The notes under the pieces are model-generated. The model made no database searches and was not told the DNA's origin. It saw nothing but the letters and a program-made list of their open reading frames with translations. A DNA stretch of 64,000 nucleotides. Source: Scolanthus callimorphus (Eukaryota; Cnidaria; Anthozoa; Actiniaria; Edwardsiidae). Each line of letters starts with the position of its first letter. Position 1 is the first letter of the stretch. Shown in pieces: positions 10,613 through 20,870 of the stretch. Location of the stretch: positions 8,470,435-8,534,434 of the forward strand of contig CM066925.1 of NCBI GenBank assembly GCA_033964015.1, in the 5' to 3' direction. The position numbers and the translations under genes were made by a program.

Positions 10613-12176
10613 CACAATTCTGTCAAAAACAGAAACTAAAGTATAAGATATTTCAAAATCAAGAACGGTAAGTTTTCAGAACCAAATTAAAAAGAAAAAC
10701 GTGAGCATGGGGTGGGAGGGGAGTGTGTTTGTTTGCCTTCATAAAAGAAGTAAATTTGGGAAAATGTTTCCAATGGTTTACATATACTGACTACCGGTAT
10801 GCTGACTATGAAAATTAAATATTACAACTTCAATTTGTCTATTGTTACCCTGCTGTGGGCGGGCATTAACCCCAGATACAGCTATGCTTCTGCTTGAAAT
10901 TATATTTTATGTTGTTTTTGAAGATTTGGAAATTCCAGGGCCATTTTTACTACAATATGGCCGCCTGTTGAGAGAAATTTTGCCTGGGAGACAATGTGAA
11001 AAATCTTGAGTGCATTGGACGTCCCTGAAACTAGCAGTTCTCATACAAGAAAAAATGTATGTCAATGTTTGTGGCAAACATTTTGGTGGGGAGTTATTAT
11101 TGCTATTGTGTGATTCCATAAACAAATGCTTACCCCTACCATAGAGGAAATTTTCGATATGATGACCATCTTTCCAAATGAAAAACAGTTTTTGTAAAGA
11201 AAAAAGCATCTGCACTTTCTGGAAAATCATGCAAATTGACCCCATCCCTCCAAAATCTCCATTGTGGCAGTAAGTAGTTTTTTTCTGGAATTATTGGTCT
11301 TACTTTTGACTTGTCTCAGTTTTATCATCTGCCATCTTGGGAGGTGTATACATACAAAACCCTGAAATTTAAATAATTTGGGTTACAATTTTGCAATTAA
11401 AATTGTGACCATAGGCTCTAAACAACTATAGAATCTAGCACTTTATTCAGGGGTGTAGCCAGGATTTGAGAAATGATCTTAGAAGATAAAGGTGTTTGAT
11501 GTTTTACCTCTGAAAGATTCCCATAATCTCCTGGCATATGCCCTATCATGATCCTAAATTCCCATCACAGAAATAAACTAAAATGCGGTAATTAACAATA
11601 GTTAGATTGTAGAAATATTATTTTCAAAAAGACTTTTCTAAAATCAGCATTTAAGTTACTTACTCAGTTATATATGTTGATCATTCTTATGTTATGTCCC
11701 ATATAGTAGGGGAGTTTCCTCCCTAGCAAAGCGGTTTCTCTTGACATTTTAATAATGTTTCCATATCTATCTATCTTATCGGGCAACTTTAGCGGGAAAG
11801 AGGGAGGTCTCGGTAGCTTGGGGATACTTATCGGGCTTTTTACCAAGAAAAATGCAAAATAAGTTCAGAATTCAAAGTCGAAAACTACTTTTTTTGAGAC
11901 AAGATTTCTTGTTCACTATATGTTGTTTGCTATCGTATCAAGCATCAAAAACATAGGAAATTGTACAGGCAATTATTTGGAATCATTTTCGCTAAGTTCT
12001 TACCTTGTAAATAAATAAAATGGATTGCCAACTTACCGCGTCGCCTGCACACATCTAGGACGTGAAAAACATCAAAAAGGAGTCGTGGACGCGGCGCGAA
12101 AATGGCAAGACGTCGGCACCGGAAGTAAAATTTACGATTCGTCAGCGCTCGCGCACCCAACTGACGACGTCCCCCC
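10613..12176. other. Harbinger right-hand non-coding region
   Basis: About 1.56 kb from the Myb-like start to the right terminal repeat. No convincing gene on either strand; short open frames here have no family signature. GC and CpG content rise in the last 150 bp, matching the left end. Confidence 0.5.
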
Positions 12177-12203
12177 GACGACGTCACGGATCTAAATCAC
12201 CCT
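12177..12203 (-). repeat. Harbinger right terminal inverted repeat
   Basis: Ends CTAAATCACCCT, the inverse of the left end, preceded by GACGACGTC boxes. Followed by ATT at 12204-12206, the presumed target duplication. Confidence 0.85.
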
Positions 12204-12254
12204 ATTGACGGCGTCTCATCCCCCCCTGAGTTACCACCTGGGGAAAGGGAAAAT

Positions 12255-15200
12255 ATGTCACACTCCCAAGACACCTATTTGAACAATGATAGTTTCACAT
12301 CCCTGAGTAAGGGTATCCCGAAAATGGCTGAACCTGAAGAAATTAAGAAGTCATCCTTCCCATTTGTTGAAAGAAATATCTCAGGCCTTGACTCGTCCCA
12401 GTCTGTGCCGGACACAGGGAACCCATCACCCTTCTCAACTTTCATGAACACTGTTGCGCGTGCATCATTAAATGAGTCGTCCCCAGTAAAGTTAGTTACA
12501 GCTACAGGGACCCCATCGCCTTCAAACCCATTTAGGTGTGCCTCGACCCAGTCCCCTGCAGACACAGGCACCCCACCAGTTTCCAACCCAATTTCTACCC
12601 AATTTATCACAGATGTGGGTACTCCATCAGTTGGGAATCCATTTAAGGGACCCTCACCTCAGTCTACCGCGGACACTGGTACCACGCCCCTTTTGGATCT
12701 GTTTAAATGCTCTCCTTCGCAGCCTGTTGTAGATGATAGCATCCCTTCTTACTTGAATCGCCCTAGTGTACCGGTTGAGAATAAAGGTGCCACGCATGAC
12801 GTCTCAGCGCTTGCTCCCGATTTGGTTCCGTCACTGCTAATGCAACAACAACAACATTTGATATCATTGACTTTGCCCGATGCTGAACTTCCGGTTTTCT
12901 CTGGAGATCCGCTAGAGTATCGTAATTATATCCGCGCATTTGACAACTTGATAGAGACTAAGACAGTTAATCCTAGCATGAGACTGTACTATTTGGTGCA
13001 GAGTACGACCGGAGATGTGAAGCTTTTGATGGAAAGCTGTTTAGCTATGGAACCCAAACGAGGTTACAAAACTGCGCGCGATCTACTCCAGAGCAAATAT
13101 GGTCAGAGTTATAAAGTAGCTTCCGCTTACGTTGATCGTGTGGTTAAAACTCCACAGATAAAGGCGGATGACGCGGCTGGGTTGCAAATATTTTCTGTTC
13201 TGCTTACTAGTTGTAAGAACGCTTTGAAAGAGATCGGTTATTTAAGTAAGATCGAAAATCCTGACACCATGCGCAAAGTAATCGAGCGTCTGCCGTACGG
13301 CTTGAGACAAAGATGGCGCGATAAGGCGGATGAAATTACCGAAATACACGGAAGAGAGATCAACATTTCGGATATCGCAGACTTTGTTGAGGTAAAAGCC
13401 CGAGCTGCAAACCACCCGATCTTTGGCAAAATAGACGGTGGACTCCCATGTGGTCCTGGTAAGGACAAGAAAAAGCGGAAAGTTTTTGCCTCTCAAACGC
13501 GCGACCCATCCCCTCGAGGCGAGGCGAACCCAGTAAGCGACAAGCCAGTGCTGAAATGCAGTTTTTGTGATGGTCCTCACTGGATATCACGTTGCGAGTC
13601 GTTTAAGTCAAAGACGGTCGAGGATAGAATAAAGTTTACTCGCAGGAGAGGATTATGTGATAACTGCCTGATGCCGGGACATCGGGCAGCTGATTGTCCC
13701 AAAGATAGTTTCTGTAAAAAGGAAAACTGCCAGTTGCAGCGGAAACATTCCACGTTCCTCCATCCTAGCGAACGCAGTGCTGAGAGAGGCACGTCATCTT
13801 CGGAACGTGGTCACCAGACAGGTGAGATGCAGAACAGACGAGACTCAAGAGAGAATGAACCCCAGGCTCAAAATGGTTTCGTAGATGTAGAGAGTCGGTG
13901 TAGTGCTACTGGGGCCGGATGCGCGACAGGACTCGCCATAGTCCCAGTCAGGGTAAGAGTAAAGGCGAAAGGAGGAAGTAGAACGATCGACACTTACGCA
14001 TTCCTTGATTCAGGCTCCAATACGACATTTTGTACAGAACAGCTTTTATCTAAACTCGGAGCCGAAGGTAAGAAGACTACTCTGTCATTAACTACTATGG
14101 ATCAGGATAGTGTCGAAAGCGAATGCGTAGTTGTTGAGCTGGAAGTGAGTAACCTACAAGGGGAGAACACTTTAGAACTGTCGAATGTATTTTCAAGGCC
14201 GAAACTTCCAGTGACTATAGAAGATATTCCGCGTCAAAGCGATGTAAACAGATGGCCTCACTTGAGCGGTATTCACCTACCTGAAGTAAACTCCGCCATT
14301 GATTTATTAATCGGCAACGACGTGCCTTTGGCTCACGAGCCAAAGGAAGTTAGGCGTAGCGAAGACGGAGGACCATTTGCTGTTAGAACGATTTTCGGTT
14401 GGACGATCAATGGCCCACTCGGGAGGGGGCGTAAAGGTCGGCGCAAGGCTAATCGAATCGATGCACACGCAGATTTAAGTCATCAATTTGAGAGATTCTG
14501 TGAACTGGAATTCAGCGATTCGCAGTTTAGCGAGAAGAAGTCGATGTCGGTAGAGGATAAGAGAGCGCTAAGTATGATGCAAGAGTCAGTAAAGCTGGTG
14601 AATGGTCACTATCAGATAGGGCTTCCTTGGCGAGTTTATCCTCCTCCTTTGAAGAATAACAAAGTCCAGGCAGAACATCGTCTGCTGATGCTTGAGAGGA
14701 GACTTAGGAAGGACAGCGAATTGCATGAGAAGTACTCTGCATTCATGGATGATCTGTTAGAAAAGGGCTACGCCCGAAAGGTTCCTGATGATCAAGTTTC
14801 AGATACGGGTCAGCCGAGCTGGTTTCTCCCACACCATCCCGTTTTGAATATCAACAAACCTGGAAAGGTAAGGGTGGTGTTCGATTGCGCTTCGAAGTTT
14901 CAAGGAAGATCACTCAACGATCAATTGATGCAAGGCCCCGACCTAACCAACTCTCTGGTTGGGGTCCTCACTCGGTTCAGGCAAGAGGAGGTAGCGTTAA
15001 TGGCAGACGTTCAGTCTATGTTTTATCAGGTCCGTGTAGAACCGAAGGACTCAAAGTATCTGCGTTTTTTGTGGTGGCCTGAAGGCAACCTAGAGAATAC
15101 ACCTGAAGAATATCAAATGAGTGTGCACCTTTTCGGAGGCGTATCTTCGCCTAGTTGTGCTAACTTTGGGCTATTACAGACTGCCCAAGATAACGCGAGC

Positions 15201-17906
15201 GTGTTCTCGGTGGATGTCGTAGATACGGTAAGAAAGAACTTCTACGTGGACGACTGCCTGAAGTCGGTCAGTAATGAAGAAGTAGCCATCCGAGTGATGA
15301 ACGATGTGTCCCAGCTGCTCAGTAATGGTGGATTCCACCTAACCAAGTGGGTCTCAAACTCTCCTGCGGTTCTACTTTCTGTACCCCCATCTGAAAGAGC
15401 TGGGTTTCTGAAAGAGATTGATTTCGATCATCTACCTACTGAACGTGCTCTCGGCATCCGGTGGGACGTTAATTGGGATGCATTCGGTTTCAAGATTGAA
15501 GTGAAGGAGAAGAGTCTGACGCGCAGAGGTATTCTATCGGTCATGAGTTCTATATATGACCCTCTAGGGTTCATCGCCCCAATCATCCTACCAGTCAGGA
15601 TTATGTTACGAGATCTGAATGTAAGGGGCTTAGACTGGGATGATCAGATCCCATCGGAGCATATTGAACGCTGGCGTTCCTGGTTGGAGGAATTACCCAA
15701 GCTACGTCACTTCAGTATTCCACGTCCTTTGAAACCAAAGGATTTCGGCGAAGTTCTATCGTGTCAGTTGCATACCTTTTGTGATGCATCTCAGCAAGGC
15801 TATGGCGCTGTTTCGTTTCTTCGACTTGTGAACAGCGAAGGAAATATTCATTGTGCATTTCTACTTGGCAAATCAAGGCAAGCGCCAAAGAAAGTAGTCA
15901 CGATTCCTCGCTTAGAGTTGTCAGCTGCGGTCGTAGCCACAAGGTTGAGTCAGATGGCTCAAGAGGAGTTAGATGTTAAGATTGATAACGTGTACTACTG
16001 GACGGACAGCACATGCGTGCTACGATACATCGCCAACGAACGGAAACGCTTCCATACGTTTGTAGCCAATAGGCTCGCCAAGATTCGTGAAGCTACTCGA
16101 CCGGATCAATGGAGATACGTGAATACAAATGTGAATCCGGCGGATGATGCCTCTAGAGGCTTAACGGTCCAAGAGCTGGTTGACAACCATCGCTGGATTA
16201 ATGGTCCAGATTTCTTGTGGAGGGAAGAAGATCGGTGGCCAGATCAAGTGGAGGACCTTGGCAGTGTTCCAGAATGTGATCCAGAAATCAGAAGGGAAGT
16301 TACCTCGTTCGCACTCTCGTGCACCTCTAGCAACCCGTTGGATAGAATGATCCAACACTTTTCGTCGTGGTATCGATTGAAGAGGTTCATTGCGTGGGTC
16401 CTGAGATACCGAGCCAATCTGCTTGACGCAAGTCGAAGACGCAAGCACGGAGAAGTCTCAAGGGAGCATCCCACAGATAAAGCTAAACTGTTGACCGTAG
16501 ACGAGTTGCGTATAGCAGAGGAGGAGCTGTTGAGGTATGTCCAGAGGCAGAGTTTTACAGATGAGTGGTCAGGTGTAGAATGTCCGGAGTCCACTGAGTC
16601 GGGTAAAGACGGATCAAGCAAGAAGAGAAGAAAGAAGATTGCTGACGGCATAAAGAAGAGTAGTTCGATCTACCGTTTGAGTCCAGTTGTTATCAATGGT
16701 CTGTTGTGCGTCGGTGGTCGTCTGGAACATGCACCACCGGAAGTCAACAAGCATCCCATCATACTTCCCAGCAAACATCATGTTGTTGACCTCATCGTGA
16801 GACACGTACATTCTACATCAGGGCATGTGGGCCAGGAACAAGTTTTATCGACGATCAGAGAGCGATTTTGGATAATCAAGGCTCGTGTGGCAGTCCGGAA
16901 GATAGTAACTCATTGTGTCAGTTGTCGCAAGCGACAAGCTCCAGTTTCTCGGCAGAAGATGGCAGACTTGCCAATTGAACGAGTGACGCCCGATAAACCA
17001 CCATTCTTCTTCGTAGGTGTTGACTGTTTTGGACCGTATACCGTCAAGAGAGGAAGATGGGAGATGAAGCGTTACGGTGTCTTGTACACGTGTTTGACGA
17101 CACGAGCTATTCATATTGAGATAGCGTTTAGCTTAGACACGGACTCCTTTATCAACTCAATAAGGAGATTCCTGGCAAGGAGAGGTGTTCCTGACGAAAT
17201 GCGATCAGATAATGGGAGCAATTTTACAAGCGGAAACAAAGAACTTCGTGAGGCAATTGCTCAATGGAACCAACTACAGATACACGAATACCTGCTCCAG
17301 AGGAATATCAGATGGATCTTTAACCCTCCGACGGCGTCGCATCAAGGTGGTATTTGGGAGCGTAGCATCCGAACGGTGAGAAAAGTGCTAGGTGCAGTGC
17401 TCAAAGAACAAGTGCTGGATGACGAGGCACTTTCAACACTCCTGTGCGAAGTGGAAGCGATCGTGAATAACCGACCGATAACGAAGAGCTCAGACGATTC
17501 GAATGACTTAGAAGCACTAACCCCGAACCATCTTCTTCTGTTACGTGCAGGGCCCAGCTTGCCCCCTGGAGTCTTTACCAGAGAAGATGTCTATATGAAG
17601 AGACGATGGAGGCATGTGCAATATTTAGCGGATGTCTTCTGGCGGAGATGGCTCAAGGAATATTTGCCACAGTTACAAGTACGACAGAAGTGGGTAAAAC
17701 CATCACGCTGCTATCAGGTAGACGATATTGTGCTTGTCGTTGATGAGAAGGTCCCGAGGTCCCGATGGCCGCTCGGTCGTGTTACAGAGGTCCACAAGAA
17801 CCGCAACGATGGGCTAGTGAGGAGCGTCACTCTAAAGACCGAGTCGTCAGTACTAGTCCGTCCGATCACCAAAATCGTACTCTTAGAGGGTGCAATTGAA
17901 GGATGA
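12255..17906 (+). CDS. BEL/Pao gag-pol polyprotein (main intact frame)
   Basis: An uninterrupted 1,883-codon frame. The frame is also open upstream to 12204, so the ATG at 12255 is internal to the original gag. Residues about 45-155 hold degenerate repeats of about 24 residues around DTGTP. A DUF1759-type gag domain follows (about 208-375), then two zinc knuckles (CX2CX3HX4C and CX2CX4HX4C, about 435-490). A BEL-type aspartic protease has DSG at 585-587. Reverse transcriptase has YVDD at 997-1000. RNase H has FCDAS and TDSTC. Integrase has an HHCC finger, DCFGP, SDNGSNF and WERS. A C-terminal DUF5641-like segment ends the protein. All core catalytic motifs look intact, so the damage to this copy lies in gag and the 5' LTR edge. 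Confidence 0.95.
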   Translation: MSHSQDTYLNNDSFTSLSKGIPKMAEPEEIKKSSFPFVERNISGLDSSQSVPDTGNPSPFSTFMNTVARASLNESSPVKLVTATGTPSPSNPFRCASTQSPADTGTPPVSNPISTQFITDVGTPSVGNPFKGPSPQSTADTGTTPLLDLFKCSPSQPVVDDSIPSYLNRPSVPVENKGATHDVSALAPDLVPSLLMQQQQHLISLTLPDAELPVFSGDPLEYRNYIRAFDNLIETKTVNPSMRLYYLVQSTTGDVKLLMESCLAMEPKRGYKTARDLLQSKYGQSYKVASAYVDRVVKTPQIKADDAAGLQIFSVLLTSCKNALKEIGYLSKIENPDTMRKVIERLPYGLRQRWRDKADEITEIHGREINISDIADFVEVKARAANHPIFGKIDGGLPCGPGKDKKKRKVFASQTRDPSPRGEANPVSDKPVLKCSFCDGPHWISRCESFKSKTVEDRIKFTRRRGLCDNCLMPGHRAADCPKDSFCKKENCQLQRKHSTFLHPSERSAERGTSSSERGHQTGEMQNRRDSRENEPQAQNGFVDVESRCSATGAGCATGLAIVPVRVRVKAKGGSRTIDTYAFLDSGSNTTFCTEQLLSKLGAEGKKTTLSLTTMDQDSVESECVVVELEVSNLQGENTLELSNVFSRPKLPVTIEDIPRQSDVNRWPHLSGIHLPEVNSAIDLLIGNDVPLAHEPKEVRRSEDGGPFAVRTIFGWTINGPLGRGRKGRRKANRIDAHADLSHQFERFCELEFSDSQFSEKKSMSVEDKRALSMMQESVKLVNGHYQIGLPWRVYPPPLKNNKVQAEHRLLMLERRLRKDSELHEKYSAFMDDLLEKGYARKVPDDQVSDTGQPSWFLPHHPVLNINKPGKVRVVFDCASKFQGRSLNDQLMQGPDLTNSLVGVLTRFRQEEVALMADVQSMFYQVRVEPKDSKYLRFLWWPEGNLENTPEEYQMSVHLFGGVSSPSCANFGLLQTAQDNASVFSVDVVDTVRKNFYVDDCLKSVSNEEVAIRVMNDVSQLLSNGGFHLTKWVSNSPAVLLSVPPSERAGFLKEIDFDHLPTERALGIRWDVNWDAFGFKIEVKEKSLTRRGILSVMSSIYDPLGFIAPIILPVRIMLRDLNVRGLDWDDQIPSEHIERWRSWLEELPKLRHFSIPRPLKPKDFGEVLSCQLHTFCDASQQGYGAVSFLRLVNSEGNIHCAFLLGKSRQAPKKVVTIPRLELSAAVVATRLSQMAQEELDVKIDNVYYWTDSTCVLRYIANERKRFHTFVANRLAKIREATRPDQWRYVNTNVNPADDASRGLTVQELVDNHRWINGPDFLWREEDRWPDQVEDLGSVPECDPEIRREVTSFALSCTSSNPLDRMIQHFSSWYRLKRFIAWVLRYRANLLDASRRRKHGEVSREHPTDKAKLLTVDELRIAEEELLRYVQRQSFTDEWSGVECPESTESGKDGSSKKRRKKIADGIKKSSSIYRLSPVVINGLLCVGGRLEHAPPEVNKHPIILPSKHHVVDLIVRHVHSTSGHVGQEQVLSTIRERFWIIKARVAVRKIVTHCVSCRKRQAPVSRQKMADLPIERVTPDKPPFFFVGVDCFGPYTVKRGRWEMKRYGVLYTCLTTRAIHIEIAFSLDTDSFINSIRRFLARRGVPDEMRSDNGSNFTSGNKELREAIAQWNQLQIHEYLLQRNIRWIFNPPTASHQGGIWERSIRTVRKVLGAVLKEQVLDDEALSTLLCEVEAIVNNRPITKSSDDSNDLEALTPNHLLLLRAGPSLPPGVFTREDVYMKRRWRHVQYLADVFWRRWLKEYLPQLQVRQKWVKPSRCYQVDDIVLVVDEKVPRSRWPLGRVTEVHKNRNDGLVRSVTLKTESSVLVRPITKIVLLEGAIEG

Positions 17907-18014
17907 ATTGTATGAACTATTTAATGAACACTGATTAGTTGACATTGTTATTGTAGCTCAGAAATCTTACTTATATAGTGTAAAGACGCGTAGGCTTGTC
18001 TTTAGGGGCCGGAA

Positions 18015-18392
18015 TGTAAGATTTCGTTTCCGGTTCCGGTTCAGTCTGGGTTCCGTTCCAGTCAGTTGATTGACAGTTAGCAAAATACACGAGGTTAGTG
18101 ATTTACAGACGTCAACTTTGCTGTACGATTGAGGAATATGACTTGAAATCTGGACTAGAAATCTCATCTCGCTTAATATTTTGAGGGCAGATAATCGTAA
18201 GTAGTTGCCTTTCTTTGTAGTTTCATTAGGTATGACTTTTGTAGCTCACATTAGATTTGTTTTATAGTCGAACCACTTCACTTCACTTCACTTCACTTCA
18301 CTTCGCTTCATGTGATGTCAGAGACGAATAAAGTCATGTTGAGTTATGTGTGTCTCGAGATGTTTGCCCGTCACGAATTATTGAAATCTACA
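18015..18392 (+). repeat. BEL 3' LTR
   Basis: Starts TGTAAGATTTCG after a purine-rich AGGGGCCGGAA tract and ends TCTACA, giving canonical TG...CA ends and a length of 378 bp. It carries more CACTT repeats than the 5' copy. The minus-strand frame across it is a shadow. Confidence 0.9.
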
Positions 18393-18690
18393 GGAGGTAC
18401 CAAATATGGCGTCGCTTAGTTGATTTTGACCCCTAAAAGGTACCAAGAAGACGTATTTTCCCTTGTAATTTTCTCTCGTATTTTTTACGAGGGGAAATAC
18501 GTCCGAAATTCAGGCTACCAACAAGTGCGGTTTGCTTGATTTGCTAGAACGGACCTTTAACAGGTACCTATCTGGAAAAATCTTGACGCTTTCGAATTTT
18601 ACCACCTAAAAGGTACCAGAGGCCTGATTTTAAACCGTAAAAGGTACGACGAGCACCCCCGGCCCGAAAATACGGGAGTCAGCCCCCGGG
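18393..18690. repeat. partial copy of GGTACC-rich MITE
   Basis: Contains four AAAGGTACC/AGGTACC motifs and is collinear with 30955-31016 plus 40718-40940. It includes ACCTATCTGGAAAAA and a terminal GGGAGTC followed by a C run. Its left terminal part is missing where the BEL 3' LTR abuts. It also serves as an empty-site comparison for the giant foldback insertion. Confidence 0.75.
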
Positions 18691-18921
18691 GCGACGCTCC
18701 AGCGGCTGACAATCACGGGGGTTATTATAAATACATGCTAAATTATGCCTCAGTCTGTCTATAATTACGATACTTCTCGTTGTATTGATACCTGATAGCG
18801 ATTCGTGAGATTGTCCGGCGATACTTGAGAGCATGGGCGTATCTATCTGCCTGTACACCAAGGTTGTTGAGCTCAAGTGACCACGAGTAACAAAAAAATG
18901 AAAGCAAAAATTGACAACAAA

Positions 18922-19098
18922 ATTCCCCTTATAACATCTTGATACCACTACTACCAGAATCCTTTTCGTAGTTTATTTTGTTTGCCTCATTAACACCATT
19001 ATCTTGCAGCTCTCAAGGGAGCTCAAACTATTGAATAACAAAACGCATTCGAAGAGAATTCTGGTAGTAGTGGTATCAATAAATGTTATAAGGGGAAT
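18922..19098. mobile_element. foldback MITE
   Basis: Arms of about 42 bp: TTCCCCTTATAACATC... at 18926 pairs with ...ATGTTATAAGGGGAA ending 19098. Both include the palindromically placed GGTAGTAGTGGTATCA block. About 90 bp of unrelated sequence between. Non-coding. Confidence 0.75.
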
Positions 19099-19106
19099 TG
19101 TGAATT

Positions 19107-19344
19107 AAAAAAGGGAACTGGATTAGATCAAAAGACTGTAAGATAACCGTATTAGCGTTGGTTTAAAGGAAAAAAAAACAGACCAGGCATCCAGACACCT
19201 CAACGAGGGTTCTTACGACACGCCGGAGATTTCGGCACCGGCAGGCGCTATATCCACAGTGTGTCAATTGCTCGGTGGCGACTCAGGGACTCTGCGCACT
19301 TGGGACCTAGGCGAGGAAACGCCTGGCCACCAGACCGTGCGTGG
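19107..19344. other. short unassigned segment
   Basis: GC-richer than its surroundings, with no open frame or recognisable RNA gene. I looked for a tRNA-type B box that would mark a SINE and did not find one. Confidence 0.35.
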
Positions 19345-19750
19345 ACGCCCCTTTTGTGAGTAGTGAACAATCAACTTTTTACCATAACAGTTAGCTTTCT
19401 CGCAAAATGATTGGCTGATTTGCCGTGGGAAATAAGAGTCCATACCACTCTGCTCGCATCAGGTTGCGCGCGCGGCTCAAAAGCAAAGGGAAATTGTTCG
19501 AATGCGCGCGCTATTTGCAACGGAAAGTGATCATAATCATTTTGATTTTGTTATGGTAAAAAATAAATTTCCAGAGGTTTTGAGTGGTGTGGACTCTTAT
19601 TTACCACTTTTCACGCCATCATCGTGGTCAAAATTTGTTGTGGAGTCACTCGCCTGCCGCTCGTGAATCCACAACATTTTGACCACGATGATGACGTAAA
19701 GCTTGGTAAATAAGAGTCCACACCACTCAAAACCTCTGGAAATTTGTTAA
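19345..19750. mobile_element. non-coding element with long terminal hairpin
   Basis: Ends in a nearly perfect palindrome of about 180 bp (19566-19746) whose arms begin AAATTTCCAGAGG. The apex reads CTCGCCTGCCGCTCGTG and the element terminates near TTTGTTAAGTAT. A third copy of the arm motif (AATAAGAGTCCA) lies upstream at about 19431. Related to 25300-25575 and, in architecture and apex, to the insertion in BEL gag. The left boundary is uncertain. Confidence 0.6.
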
Positions 19751-20164
19751 GTATACAACGCAAACATAATTCAAAGGATGAAAAGCGATTATAGTGATCC
19801 ATGTGGGAACTCACTTCCACATCAAACTATGGTTTTATGCCAAAAATGGTTTAGCAGCTAACTTGTATACTTGAATTTGACAAGCATAGCAGCAACGATT
19901 GTACTTGAATTTTATATATGTATCACATATTACATGAAACGCGATCATTTGGAAATATTTATTCTCGCAGATGCGCAAGTTCATTCGAGGGATTTTAATA
20001 CTTCCGTTGTTTCTATATGCCTTTTAAATGATTGTCACGTGAGAATATTGTACACTGACAGAATGTCTTTAATTGCGCAAGGACACTGGGTCCGGCAGAA
20101 ACTCATGTCAGCGTTAACAGTGTTGAGAAACTAGCAGTTGAAATATTAAATAGATCATTAAAAC

Positions 20165-20870
20165 TCTAATTTAAGGGAAAGTGCAGAAAAAGCAACAAAG
20201 TGGTACGAGTCGAACCTGCTTTTGGGAAATCTGGAACAGATGATGAATATCGGACAGACTATAGCAGATACGCTAACCATAAAGGGAGAGGAAATCAAAA
20301 CTACTAATGAGCTCAATCTTCTGGGAGTGACAATTGACTCTAAAATGGACTTTAGCAATCATATAAGTACCTGGTGTAAAAAAGCTAGTCAGAGGATTGG
20401 TGTGTTAATGAGGCTGAGAAACCTCAACCAACATGGCGAAGCTGCAATTGTTTAAAGCAGCTATTTTACCGCACCTCACATATTGCCATTTAGTATGGCA
20501 TTTTTGTAAAGCAAGTGACGCTCGAAAATTGGAACGATTACATGAAATGGGACTAAGGGCAGTCTTTAAAGAGAAGAATTCCTCCAGCAATTACTTGTAA
20601 GAGCAAAATTACCGACTTTGTTGAATAGACGTTTACAGGACGTTTGCATATTGATGTATAAAGTCAAGTATAAATTGAGTCCTCCAAATATCTGTAGCAT
20701 TTTTAATAAGCATAAGTCTCAATATAACCTTTAGACAGCCAGATTTTTCAGTACCCAGGTTTGACACAATAAAATATGGAAAACACTCGCTACGCTATCT
20801 AGGGCCGAAGTTATGGGGCAAGCTCTCTTCGGAGGAAGAGCAGTGAAACCATTGCCCTCTTTTAAAAAAA
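20165..20870 (+). pseudogene. CR1/Jockey-group LINE, C-terminal reverse transcriptase remnant
   Basis: Conceptual reading begins near 20166 (RESAEKATKWYESN) and runs into NLLGVTIDSKMDF...VGVLMRLRNL-type sequence. This is the post-catalytic (thumb) region of non-LTR reverse transcriptases. It continues in shifted frames through YCHLVWHFCK, KLERLHEMGLRAVF and LLNRRLQDVCILMYK to about 20870. The same series occurs, better preserved, at 54713-55322, so the two are relatives. At least two frameshifts and in-frame stops make it dead. The catalytic YADD part is absent (5' truncation). Confidence 0.8.

Larger units (their letters stand above)
6645..12203 (+). mobile_element. PIF/Harbinger DNA transposon, nested in BEL gag
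   Basis: Terminal inverted repeats begin AGGGTGATTTAG, and ACGTCGTC boxes follow just inside both ends. Flanks are ATT (6642-6644 and 12204-12206). An alternative reading is a GGGTGATTTAG end with TA flanks. It carries the two genes expected of this superfamily, convergently arranged: a DDE transposase (7045-8122, +) and a Myb/SANT-like protein (10612-9878, -). Both have single lesions, so this copy is probably not autonomous. At least two MITE-like foldbacks are nested inside. Confidence 0.92.
4740..18392 (+). mobile_element. BEL/Pao LTR retrotransposon, interrupted by nested elements
   Basis: Direct LTRs (4740-5105 and 18015-18392) bound a gag-pol of BEL/Pao order: gag with zinc knuckles, DSG aspartic protease, reverse transcriptase with YVDD, RNase H, integrase. 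Two later insertions lie in gag: a hairpin-ended element (about 5239-6287) and a PIF/Harbinger transposon (6645-12203). Without insertions the element is about 7 kb, normal for the group. No clean target duplication is visible: the first bases of the 5' LTR are replaced by a G run (4725-4739), and the 3' LTR abuts a truncated MITE copy at 18393. Confidence 0.92.

Noticed and set aside
12275..17114. Several minus-strand and +1 frames of 60-135 codons inside the BEL pol region
   Set aside because: Shadows of the long gag-pol frame; no domain signature.
18679..18948. 89-codon minus-strand frame
   Set aside because: Crosses the junction of two unrelated repeats and shows no motif.
19130..19340. 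Possible SINE or 5S-like RNA gene in a GC-richer patch
   Set aside because: No convincing A or B box and no terminal T run or target duplication.
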